From contig NZ_RCWT01000014.1 of the NCBI RefSeq assembly GCF_003688595.1, forward strand, positions 124,001-188,000: a stretch of 64,000 nucleotides of DNA, read 5' to 3'. The stretch is from Sphingomonas sp. PP-F2F-G114-C0414. GTDB taxonomy: Bacteria > Pseudomonadota > Alphaproteobacteria > Sphingomonadales > Sphingomonadaceae. The translations under genes and the position numbers were made by a program. Below are positions 24,508-32,567 of the stretch, one piece after another; the first letter of the stretch is position 1, and the number at the start of each line of letters is the position of its first letter. The notes under the pieces were generated by a model, which was not told the DNA's origin, did not search any database, and worked only from the letters and a program-made list of their open reading frames with translations.

Positions 24508-27500
24508 TCACATCCTTCGAGGCGCTCCATTGCCGAACCGTGCATAGAGTGTCGGGAGGATGAACAGGGTCAGCAGCGTCGCCGAGACCAGGCCACCGAT
24601 CACAACGGTCGCCAGCGGCTTCTGCACCTCGGCACCGGCGCCGTGGCCGAGTGCCATCGGCACGAAACCGAGGCTGGCGACGAGCGCCGTCATGGCCACG
24701 GGGCGCAGCCGGGCCAGCGCGCCATCGTGTGCGGCGCGGACCCTGTCCATGCCCCCCGCCATCAGGTCGTGGATCGATGACACCATGACCAGACCGTTGA
24801 GCACCGCGATCCCCGACAGCGCGATGAAGCCGACCGCAGCCGAGACCGAGAACGGCATCCCTCGAACCACAAGCGCGAGGACGCCGCCGACCAGCGCGAG
24901 CGGCACGCCGGTGAACACGATCGCCGCGTCGCGGACCGAGCCGAGCGCGCCGTAGAGCAACAGCATGATGACCGCGAAGCAGACCGGCACGACGAGCATC
25001 AGGCGATCGCGCGCCGAGGCGAGGTTCTCGAACTGCCCGCCCCATTCGACATAGGTGCCGGGCGGCATCGTCACCTGTGCGTCGATCGCCGCGCGCGCAT
25101 CGGCGACCACGCCCGCGACGTCGCGGTTGCGCACATTGGCCTGGACGACCACGCGGCGCTTGCCGTTCTCGCGACTGATCTGGTTGGGGCCGTCGACGAC
25201 CGCGATGTCGGCGACGGTCGACAGCGGCACGAACCCGCCCGCCGATGTCGGCACGGGGATCTGCGCCACCTGGGTGAGATCCGAGCGCGATGCCTCCGCC
25301 AGGCGGATCACGACGGGGAAGCGCCGGTCGCCTTCGAAGATCATGCCAGCCTCGCGCCCACCGATCGCGGCGGCCACGGTGTCCTGCACGTCGCCCGCGG
25401 TGACGCCGATCCGCGACATCGCCATCCGGTTCGGACGGATGTCGAGCATCGGCAGACCCTCCGTCTGCTCGACGCGAATGTCGACCGCGCCGCGTGTCTT
25501 GCGCAGGATTTCAGCGATGCGGTCGGCGGCAGCGTTCATGCCGCTGAAGTCGTCGCCAAAGATTTTCACCGCGATGTCGCCGCGCACGCCGGCGATCAGC
25601 TCGTTGAAGCGCATCTGGATCGGCTGGGTGATCTCGTACGCGTTGCCCGGCAGTGTCGCGAGTTGCTTCGCCATCCGCGCGACCAGCGATTCCTTCGAGA
25701 GGCCGGGGTCGGGCCATTCGGCCTTGGGCTTCAGGATCACGAAGGTGTCGGTGGCGTTGGGCGGCATCGGATCGCTTGCGATCTCGGACGTGCCGGTGCG
25801 CGAGAAGGCGAAGCGGACCTCGGGCTGGCGCGCGAGCAGCTTCTCGACCTGGAGCTGCATCGCCTGGCTCTGGTCGACCGATGTGCCGGGGATGCGGACC
25901 GCCTGAACGAGGATGTTGCCCTCGTCGAGCTGCGGCAGGAATTCCTGGCCGAGCGTGGTGAAGGCGACACCCGCCAGCGCCAGCGCGCCGACGGCGATGC
26001 CCAGCGTGATACTCGGGCGGCGCATCGCCTTGCCGAGACCCGGTTCGTAGCGCCGACGCAGCCAGCCGATGATCCGGCTCTCTTTCTCGTCGATGCGCCG
26101 GCTGAGCGCGATCGCGATCGCTGCGGGGACGAACGTCATGGACAGGACGAACGCGAAGACGAGCGCGATGATGACGGTCAGCGCCATCGGCTCGAACATC
26201 TTGCCCTCGACGCCGGTGAAGGTGAGCAATGGCGCGTAGACGAGGATGATGATCGCCTGGCCGTAGACCGAGGGCCGGATCATCTCACGCGCCGATGCGG
26301 CGACCAGATCCAGCCTGTCCCGGAGCGACAGCGGCGCGTCCCTGTCATGCTGTGCCTCGCCCAAACGACGCAGGGCATTCTCGACGATGATCACGGCGCC
26401 GTCGACGATCAGCCCGAAGTCGAGCGCGCCGAGGCTCATCAGGTTCGCGGACACGCCGGCCTTCAGCATACCGATGCTCGTCAGCAGCATTGTGACCGGG
26501 ATAACCAGCGCCGCGATCAGCGCCGCGCGGAAATTGCCGAGCAGCACGAACAGCACGACGATGACCAGCACCGCGCCTTCGGCCAGATTGCGGGCGACGG
26601 TCGCGATCGTCGAATTGACGAGTTCGGTGCGGTTGAGCACCGGCTTCACCACCACGTCGACGGGCAGCGCGTGGCCGATCTCCGCCAGCCGATTGCCGAC
26701 GCCGGTCGAAACAGTGCGGCTGTTCTCGCCGATCCGCATGACCGCGGTGCCGACGACGACTTCGTGGCCGTTTTCGGACGCGGAGCCCATGCGCAGCGCT
26801 TGGCCGGTGCGGACGGTAGCGATCTGGCTGAGCAGAATCGGCACGCTCTCGCGCGTTGCGACCACGGTGCGCGCGAGCTCGTCGGCGTTGCGGATCCGGC
26901 CGTCGGCGCGGACCGCGAGACCCTCGCCGTTGCGGTCGACGATGCCGGCGCTGGCGCTGGTGTTGTTGCGCTCGAGCGCGGTGGCGAGATCGTTCAGCGT
27001 GATCTTCATCGCCGCCATCCGCTGGATATCGGGAACGACGAGATATTGCTTGGTGTAGCCGCCGAGGCTGTCGACGCCCGCGAGACCCGCGGTGCTTTTC
27101 AGCTGCGGTGTGACGATCCAGTCCTGCACGGTGCGCAGATAGGTCGCCTTGTCGGGTTCGCTGACGAGATGATCGCCCTCGGGCGTGATATAGCTGCCGT
27201 CCTTCTGCAGGCCCGGCTCGCCGTTGCGGTGACGGACCTGATCGAGCTCGCGGTATTCGACCGTCCACATGAAGATGTCGCCGAGGCCGGTGGCGATCGG
27301 CCCCATCTCGGGTACCACGCCGTCGGGCAGATCGGCCTCGGCGGTCCGCAGCCGTTCCGCCACCTGGGCGCGGGCGAAGTAGATGTCGGTCCTCTCGTCG
27401 AAGACGGCGGTGACCTGCGCGAAGCCGTTGCGGCTGAGCGAGCGGCTGTAGGCGAGGCCGGGGATGCCGGCCAGCGCGGTCTCGACGGTGAAGGCGACCT

Positions 27501-27690
27501 GCTTCTCGATCTGGTCGGGCGAAAGCGCTGGCGCGACGACGTTGATCTGCACCTGGTTGTTGGTGATGTCGGGGACGGCGTCGATCGGCAGCCGCTGGAT
27601 GGCGAACACACCGGCGAGCGCCGCGGCGACCGTCAGCAGTAGGACTAGCCAGCGCTTCTCGACGGCGAGCTTTACTATACGCGAGAGCAT
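24508..27690 (-). CDS. czcA: Heavy-metal efflux RND pump, CzcA/CusA family
   Basis: A 1060-residue inner-membrane RND transporter with 12 helices: the first at about 14-32, a block from about 365 to 540, and another in the C-terminal 200 residues. Two large periplasmic loops lie between. The helix 4 motif DFGLIVDGAV near residue 425 is the CzcA-type proton relay, which favours divalent cations (Co, Zn, Cd) over monovalent Cu/Ag. The gene lies 3 bases after czcB and is last of the czcCBA operon. Exact metal specificity is not provable from sequence. Confidence 0.92.
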   Translation of the reverse strand: MLSRIVKLAVEKRWLVLLLTVAAALAGVFAIQRLPIDAVPDITNNQVQINVVAPALSPDQIEKQVAFTVETALAGIPGLAYSRSLSRNGFAQVTAVFDERTDIYFARAQVAERLRTAEADLPDGVVPEMGPIATGLGDIFMWTVEYRELDQVRHRNGEPGLQKDGSYITPEGDHLVSEPDKATYLRTVQDWIVTPQLKSTAGLAGVDSLGGYTKQYLVVPDIQRMAAMKITLNDLATALERNNTSASAGIVDRNGEGLAVRADGRIRNADELARTVVATRESVPILLSQIATVRTGQALRMGSASENGHEVVVGTAVMRIGENSRTVSTGVGNRLAEIGHALPVDVVVKPVLNRTELVNSTIATVARNLAEGAVLVIVVLFVLLGNFRAALIAALVIPVTMLLTSIGMLKAGVSANLMSLGALDFGLIVDGAVIIVENALRRLGEAQHDRDAPLSLRDRLDLVAASAREMIRPSVYGQAIIILVYAPLLTFTGVEGKMFEPMALTVIIALVFAFVLSMTFVPAAIAIALSRRIDEKESRIIGWLRRRYEPGLGKAMRRPSITLGIAVGALALAGVAFTTLGQEFLPQLDEGNILVQAVRIPGTSVDQSQAMQLQVEKLLARQPEVRFAFSRTGTSEIASDPMPPNATDTFVILKPKAEWPDPGLSKESLVARMAKQLATLPGNAYEITQPIQMRFNELIAGVRGDIAVKIFGDDFSGMNAAADRIAEILRKTRGAVDIRVEQTEGLPMLDIRPNRMAMSRIGVTAGDVQDTVAAAIGGREAGMIFEGDRRFPVVIRLAEASRSDLTQVAQIPVPTSAGGFVPLSTVADIAVVDGPNQISRENGKRRVVVQANVRNRDVAGVVADARAAIDAQVTMPPGTYVEWGGQFENLASARDRLMLVVPVCFAVIMLLLYGALGSVRDAAIVFTGVPLALVGGVLALVVRGMPFSVSAAVGFIALSGIAVLNGLVMVSSIHDLMAGGMDRVRAAHDGALARLRPVAMTALVASLGFVPMALGHGAGAEVQKPLATVVIGGLVSATLLTLFILPTLYARFGNGAPRRM

Positions 27691-27693
27691 GGC

Positions 27694-28845
27694 CTAGTCC
27701 TCGTCCTTCGCCGCGCCCTTGCCGAGTTCGGCCTTGAGCGTGAACGAGTTGGTCGAGGCGATGCGCTCCTCGCCGGTCAGGCCGGCGGTCACGGTGACCG
27801 CGCCGCCATTGGTACGGCCGAGCGTCACCGGCGTCGCGCGGAAGCCGGTCGCGGTCCGGACGAAGACGTGCGGCTTGTCGGCGATCATCTGCACGGCGGC
27901 CGAGGGCACGGCGACGCTGCGATCCCCGCTGGCGGGGAGCAGCACCGACACGCCGACATTCTCGCCAACGCGCCACAGGCCGCCCGCATTGTCGATCGTC
28001 GCGATCACCGGGACCAGCCGCGTGGTCTCGTCGAGGATCGGCGAGACGAAGATGACGCGGCCGTCCTGACGGCGGCCGGCAGACGTCACCTCGACGCGCG
28101 CGCCCGGCTTCACGCGGCCGGCGTCCGCAGGCACGAGCGACATCGTCACCGACACCTTGGCGAGATTGGCGACGCGGAACAGTTCGGCGTCGGCCGCGAC
28201 CTGTTGCCCGAGCGTGGCCGACCGCGCGATCACCTGGCCGGTGATCGGGGAGCGGACGGCGATGCGGTTGAGCGCTCCGCCGCCCCCGCCGGTGGCCGAC
28301 AGCTGCTGCCGCGCGAGACGTAGCGCGATGCCGGCCTCGGTCGCTGCGGTGCGTGCGGCGACGAGGTCCTGCTCGGGCGACACGCGCTCGGCGAACAGTC
28401 GCCGTTCACGGCGGAGGTTAGACGCGGCGAGCGCCGACCGCGCACCCGCCGCCTCGACCTCGGCGTTGAGCGACGCCGCCTCGCCGCTTTCGATGATCGC
28501 CAACGTCTCGCCGCGGCCGATCGACTGGCCGAGGTTTCTGGTGAGCGCGACCAGCCGGCCGCCGATCGTGGCGGATACGACCCGCACGTCCTGCGGATCG
28601 CCCTCGATCGTCGCCGGAAGCTCGATCGCGCCGGCCACGCCCCCCACTGTAGGGCGGGTTATTTCGATACCGGCATCGGCGATCTGCTGGACCGACAGAA
28701 TGGCAACGGCAGGATCGCTCGCGCTCTCGTTTTGCTTGTCGCCCGCTTCGGCGCTTGCGTTGGTCGCTTGCTCGGATGGGCGTCCGCAGCCGACGATGGC
28801 CAAGGCGATGGCGACAGGCGCGATCGCCCGCAGGATGATGGTCAT
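27694..28845 (-). CDS. czcB: Efflux RND periplasmic adaptor, CzcB type
   Basis: A 383-residue membrane-fusion protein. The signal peptide ends in a lipobox (AIVGC, Cys20), so it is probably lipid-anchored in the inner membrane. A barrel-sandwich domain with a short coiled-coil hairpin (about 120-200, ARTAATEAGIALRLARQQ) and a beta-barrel domain follow. It bridges CzcA to the outer-membrane channel. The ATG at 28845 overlaps the czcC stop as ATGA. Confidence 0.9.
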   Translation of the reverse strand: MTIILRAIAPVAIALAIVGCGRPSEQATNASAEAGDKQNESASDPAVAILSVQQIADAGIEITRPTVGGVAGAIELPATIEGDPQDVRVVSATIGGRLVALTRNLGQSIGRGETLAIIESGEAASLNAEVEAAGARSALAASNLRRERRLFAERVSPEQDLVAARTAATEAGIALRLARQQLSATGGGGGALNRIAVRSPITGQVIARSATLGQQVAADAELFRVANLAKVSVTMSLVPADAGRVKPGARVEVTSAGRRQDGRVIFVSPILDETTRLVPVIATIDNAGGLWRVGENVGVSVLLPASGDRSVAVPSAAVQMIADKPHVFVRTATGFRATPVTLGRTNGGAVTVTAGLTGEERIASTNSFTLKAELGKGAAKDED

Positions 28846-30104
28846 CGATCGGTGCCCTTGGTCGGGAGCGCGTCAGCGGTGAGTCGCTCGAACCGCCCCT
28901 GTGCGTCGTGATAGGCGGCCAGCGCGTCGATCGCCGCCGCCCGGGTGTCGAGCAGCGTGCGTTCGGCGTCGAGCAGATCGAGCTGGCCGAACTTGCCTTC
29001 GCGGTAGCCGATGCGGGCGATCCGCGCGGCCTCCAGCGCGGCGGCGAGCGCCGGGCCGGCGGCGTTGCGCGCCGTCGTCGCGGCGTTCGCGGCATCGACC
29101 TGCGCGCCGGCGATGTCCTGTTCGACGTCGAACAGCGCGACGCGGCGCAACGCGTCCGATTGGTCGCGCTGGGCATCCGCCACGGCGACCGCCGCACGGC
29201 CGCCGTTGAAGATGGCGAGCGGGATCGAGACGCCGAAGACCGCGGCGACGTCGTTGGTCTGCTCCAGCCTGCGCGCGCTGGCGCTGAGCGTGAGGTCCGG
29301 CACGCGCTGACTGTGCGCGAGGCGGACCTGGGCGGTGGCGGTCGCCAGATCGGCGCGGGCGGCGGATGCAGTCAGCGTGAGCGTCGTGTCGGGAGCAGGC
29401 GACTTGCGGGGCGCATCGACGCGCTCGAACCAGGCGTCGTCGAGCGGGCCAACAGCTATGCCGACAAGCCGGGCTAGGTTTGCCGCGGCGACGATGGCTG
29501 AACGCTCGGCGCGCTCCATCGCACCATCGGCGGCCACGCGCGCGACGTCGGCGCGCTGTTCCTCGAGTGGCGACGCCCGACCGGCCTTTACGCGCACCCG
29601 CGCGGCGCGAAGGACTTCGGCAGCGATGCCGCGCTGATCGCGGGCGATCCCGACGCGGCGCTGCGCGGCGACCGCGACGACGTAGGTCTGCGTGACGCGC
29701 AGGCGCAGGTCGGCGCGCGCGATGGCGGCCTGGAGACCGGCGCGACCGATCTGTGCGTCGGCGAGCGCGATCCGGGCGCCGCGCTTGCCGCCGCGTTCGA
29801 GCGGCAGGGCGAGACCGACGGTCGTCTCGGACGAGCGCAGTCCCTGATAGATGCCGGTTCCGGCGACGTTCTCGGTCTCCGCGACGAGCGACGGGTTCGG
29901 ACGCAGCGCGGCGACGCGGCGCTGCGCTTCGGCGGCGTGGACTCCGGCGGAGGCGGCATCCTGGAAGGGCGACGATGCGCCGGCACGGGCCAGCGCCTCG
30001 GCGAGCGTGAGGACCGGCTCCGCCGAGCCTGGCGGACGGGTCTGGGCCTGCAGCGAAGATGCGCAGACCCCTGCGGCGATGACGGCCGCAATGATGCGAT
30101 GCAT
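28842..30104 (-). CDS. czcC: TolC-family outer-membrane channel, CzcC type
   Basis: A 420-residue outer-membrane efflux protein. The signal peptide ends near SSLQAQ (about 21). Two repeated alpha-helical OEP halves follow, each with long Ala/Arg-rich coiled coils (for example QAAIARADLRLRVTQTYVVA in the first). The start is the ATG at 30104; an upstream in-frame start at 30140 would put charged residues before the signal. It is the first of the czcCBA genes and would form the exit duct for metal ions. Confidence 0.9.
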   Translation of the reverse strand: MHRIIAAVIAAGVCASSLQAQTRPPGSAEPVLTLAEALARAGASSPFQDAASAGVHAAEAQRRVAALRPNPSLVAETENVAGTGIYQGLRSSETTVGLALPLERGGKRGARIALADAQIGRAGLQAAIARADLRLRVTQTYVVAVAAQRRVGIARDQRGIAAEVLRAARVRVKAGRASPLEEQRADVARVAADGAMERAERSAIVAAANLARLVGIAVGPLDDAWFERVDAPRKSPAPDTTLTLTASAARADLATATAQVRLAHSQRVPDLTLSASARRLEQTNDVAAVFGVSIPLAIFNGGRAAVAVADAQRDQSDALRRVALFDVEQDIAGAQVDAANAATTARNAAGPALAAALEAARIARIGYREGKFGQLDLLDAERTLLDTRAAAIDALAAYHDAQGRFERLTADALPTKGTDR

Positions 30105-30159
30105 GGGGATGCTCCTGACGACGGGGACGCGGGCGCGCACGGCGCACCCGATCGACGCG

Positions 30160-30492
30160 TTAGGCCTGCGGTGGTCTCAGCGCGGTGTCGGCATCGCGGC
30201 CCTCAAGCGTCGCACCGTCGACCGACGCGAGCATCGCGCCGGCGAGGACGGTCGCGCCGCAGAGCGTGTCGGCGTCCGGCGCGCTCATGTGATGCGCGTG
30301 GCAACTGCCATGATGGTGCGGATAGCCCTTGTCGGCATCGGCCGCGACCTGATCGCCGTCGCCATCGACATGGGAACCGGCGGCGTACTGGCTGGTCTCG
30401 ATGCATCCCCCGACTTCGGCCGCATGCGCCACCCCGACCCAGGTGGTCAGGACGAGCATCAGACAGGCAAGGAAGGGCAGGAGCCTACGCAT
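30160..30492 (-). CDS. His-rich small periplasmic protein upstream of czcCBA
   Basis: A 110-residue exported protein with a signal peptide ending VAHA (about residue 24). It holds a cluster of potential metal ligands (YPHHHGSCHAHHMSAPDADTLC, about 57-78) and further Cys at 30. The position just upstream of czcC on the same strand suggests a periplasmic metal-binding or sensing helper, in the way CzcE- or CnrX-like small proteins accompany such pumps. It is not clearly homologous to either, so I leave the family open. Confidence 0.7.
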   Translation of the reverse strand: MRRLLPFLACLMLVLTTWVGVAHAAEVGGCIETSQYAAGSHVDGDGDQVAADADKGYPHHHGSCHAHHMSAPDADTLCGATVLAGAMLASVDGATLEGRDADTALRPPQA

Positions 30493-30707
30493 CGATCGGC
30501 GAGGTAGCAGATAATGGTAGTGCTGTAACCGGGCACCGTGGAACGACCCGATCGCGGCGGATTTGGTGATTAATGACGACTGGAGTTTGCAAAGGGTAAA
30601 GAGGGCAACGTCCGGTCATGGGTCTGGCCGGAAGCTGCAGGCAAAGGCGCGTTCGCCAAATGTCGGAGGCTCGGCTTGCGATTCCCCGTCCATAAAACGG
30701 CCATCCG

Positions 30708-31130
30708 TCACGCGCGACTGACCTGCCCCCGTTTTCCCACCTCCGACGGGCAACCTCGCCAAGCGTAGTTGGCGCGACACGGCCGATCCGTTGCAAGGAT
30801 GGCCCTCAGGATCGCTTCCGATCGCCGCAGGCCGTAGCCGTGGCCGTAAGCACTGGACGTGACGGCAACTACCCGGTGGCGGCTTGGGACCACGTATATC
30901 TTGTTGCCGCCGTTGCCCGACGCGAATGAAACCGGGACCGACACGCCATCGATCTGTTGGACCTTCGAATACCAGAAATAGCCATAGCCGTCGGCGTAAG
31001 GGGCGCTATCGGCAATGCCGACTTTCGGAGCGAATGCGTCTCGTAACCCCCGGCGGGGTGCCTGATCTGGCCGCTACACGGCGAACCTCGATGGTCCGCA
31101 TCGCAATGGCTGGATTGAGCAGGACTTCGG
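30708..31130 (-). pseudogene. C-terminal remnant of a serine hydrolase (beta-lactamase-like family)
   Basis: One minus-strand frame reads ADGYGYFWYSKVQQIDG, then SFASGNGGNKIYVVPSRHRV and GLRRSEAILRAIL. This is the C-terminal pattern of class C beta-lactamase-like serine hydrolases (GYGYxWW, GNGGQxIxVxP, RSExILxxI). The catalytic SxxK and YxN parts are absent, and upstream the frame meets the mesX-mesD promoter region. It is therefore a decayed or truncated fragment. The end at 30708 is the first in-frame stop; the upstream limit is approximate. Confidence 0.6.
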
Positions 31131-31160
31131 GCAGGACGAAACACGCACTTGAACCATCAT

Positions 31161-31184
31161 ATAAAGATATAAGGATATCTTTAT
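31161..31184. promoter_or_regulatory. Perfect 10-bp inverted repeat, candidate operator for mesX-mesD
   Basis: ATAAAGATAT and ATATCTTTAT flank the spacer AAGG. It is very AT-rich against a GC-rich background and ends 7 bases before a TTGACA -35 box. Such sites in methionine genes of proteobacteria are bound by ArsR-type regulators sensing S-adenosylhomocysteine or SAM; that assignment is an inference from position and shape. Confidence 0.6.
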
Positions 31185-31191
31185 ATCACGA

Positions 31192-31220
31192 TTGACACCG
31201 CCGCAGTGATAGCGTTTAAC
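31192..31220 (+). promoter_or_regulatory. Sigma-70 type promoter for the mesX-mesD transcript
   Basis: TTGACA (31192-31197), a 17-base spacer, then TTTAAC (31215-31220). The predicted start of transcription near 31227 coincides with the 5' edge of the cobalamin riboswitch, which supports both calls. Confidence 0.65.
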
Positions 31221-31222
31221 CA

Positions 31223-31427
31223 GCGTGTCGAGGTTCCTCATCCCAGGCATGGCGATGAGGCTAAGACGGGAAGCCGGTGATGTCCTTCGGGGCATAATCC
31301 GGCGCTGCCCCCGCAACTGTAAGCGGCGAGCGGCGGTTCCATTTTGCGTCACTGGGCTCGCGCAACGAGCCTGGGAAGGCCGGAACCACCGCGTTGACCC
31401 GTGAGCCAGGAGACCTGCCTCCGACGC
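31223..31427 (+). promoter_or_regulatory. Cobalamin riboswitch
   Basis: The conserved core is clear: GGGAAGCCGGTG, then AATCCGGCGCTGCCCCCGC followed by AACTGTAAGCGG, and the 3' part GAGCCAGGAGACCTGCC. The ends GCGTGTCGAGG and CCTCCGACGC can pair as the closing stem. It precedes mesX by about 130 bases. Between them, CCTG can pair with the CAGG of the mesX ribosome site, giving a possible translational off-switch when B12 is bound. Confidence 0.93.
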
Positions 31428-31558
31428 GATAACGTTCCTCGGACGGGGGTTCCTCCGGTGGATCGCGCTTGACGCAAGGCTCGTGGCTTACGCCATCCGG
31501 GCCTGACGATGCCTTGCGCGCTCTTCCTTGGCCTCCTGACCGCAAAAGCAGGTGAGTC

Positions 31559-32542
31559 ATGACGAATAGCAGGTTCACGTTCACGATAACCAGCATCCCG
31601 TTCGATGAGGACTATCGTCCTGCCAAAAATACGCGGATCACCACCAATTTCGCGAACCTTGCGCGCGGGGAAAGCCGCCAGGAGAATTTGCGCAACACGC
31701 TGGTGATGATCGACCGTCGCTTCAACTCGCTGATGCACTGGGATAATCCCGTAGGTGATCGCTACGCGGTAGTACTGAAAATCATCTCGGCAGTGCTCAG
31801 GATCGTCGACGACGACCGCGACGAAGCGTTTCCGCTGATAGAAATCCTGCACACCACCGTCACCGACAAGAACAGTGGCCAGCGTACCGACGGGATAGTT
31901 GGCAAAAACTTCTCGTCTTACGTGCGGGATTACGACTTCAGCGTCGTCCTGCCGGATCACCGCAAGACCGGAAGCGGCGAAGCGCCCGAAGGCTTCGGCG
32001 ATCTCCACGGTAATTTGTTCAGGCAATTCCTCGGCTCAAGCGCCTACCAAGACCATTTTCGCAAGCCACCGGTCATATGCCTGAGCGTATCGAGCAAGGA
32101 GGTCTATCACCGAACGGCGAACGTGCATCCCATTCTCGGGGTCGAATACAGGAACGACGAGCCTTCCGCGACCGACCGGTATTTTGCCAAAATGGGAATG
32201 AAGGTGCGGTATTTCATGCCGCCGCACAGCGTCGCGCCGCTCGCGTTCTATCATATTGGCGATCTCGTCAGTGACTATACCAACCTCGAACTCGCCAGCA
32301 CGGTCAGCACTATGGAGACCTTCCAGAAGATCTACCGTCCAGAGATCTATAACGCCAACTCCGTGGCGGCGGAACACTATCGCCCGAGCTTGGGGTGTCA
32401 GGACTATTCACTGACGCGCGTCGTCTACGACCGCGAGGAACGCAGCAGGCTTGCCGCGGAGCAGGGCAAATTCGCCGAAGAGGCGTTCATCAAACCGCAT
32501 GGCGCCGCGCTTCAGCGCTGGTCCGAAACCTGCGGCCTTTGA
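31559..32542 (+). CDS. mesX: DUF1852 protein, partner of core methionine synthase (MesX)
   Basis: A soluble 327-residue protein of the DUF1852 family, starting TFTITSIPFDEDYRPA and including the conserved NFANLARGESRQENLRNTL stretch. DUF1852 proteins (MesX) are required, with oxygen, for the activity of the MesD type of folate-independent methionine synthase. The ATG at 31559 follows CAGGTGAG. It lies first behind the cobalamin riboswitch, and mesD follows after 25 bases. The chemistry contributed by MesX is not established. Confidence 0.88.
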   Translation: MTNSRFTFTITSIPFDEDYRPAKNTRITTNFANLARGESRQENLRNTLVMIDRRFNSLMHWDNPVGDRYAVVLKIISAVLRIVDDDRDEAFPLIEILHTTVTDKNSGQRTDGIVGKNFSSYVRDYDFSVVLPDHRKTGSGEAPEGFGDLHGNLFRQFLGSSAYQDHFRKPPVICLSVSSKEVYHRTANVHPILGVEYRNDEPSATDRYFAKMGMKVRYFMPPHSVAPLAFYHIGDLVSDYTNLELASTVSTMETFQKIYRPEIYNANSVAAEHYRPSLGCQDYSLTRVVYDREERSRLAAEQGKFAEEAFIKPHGAALQRWSETCGL

Positions 32543-32567
32543 TCCTCACGAGCACAAGGTATTCTCC

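Noticed and set aside
24471-24563. Thirty-codon frame with a good ribosome site (AAGGAG) after the monooxygenase gene
   Set aside because: It runs into the 3' end of czcA on the other strand and its translation has no sensible composition; too short to support.
25663-27642. Open frame of 659 codons opposite czcA
   Set aside because: Antisense to the pump's conserved helices; Asp/Arg/His-rich with no hydrophobic or catalytic pattern.
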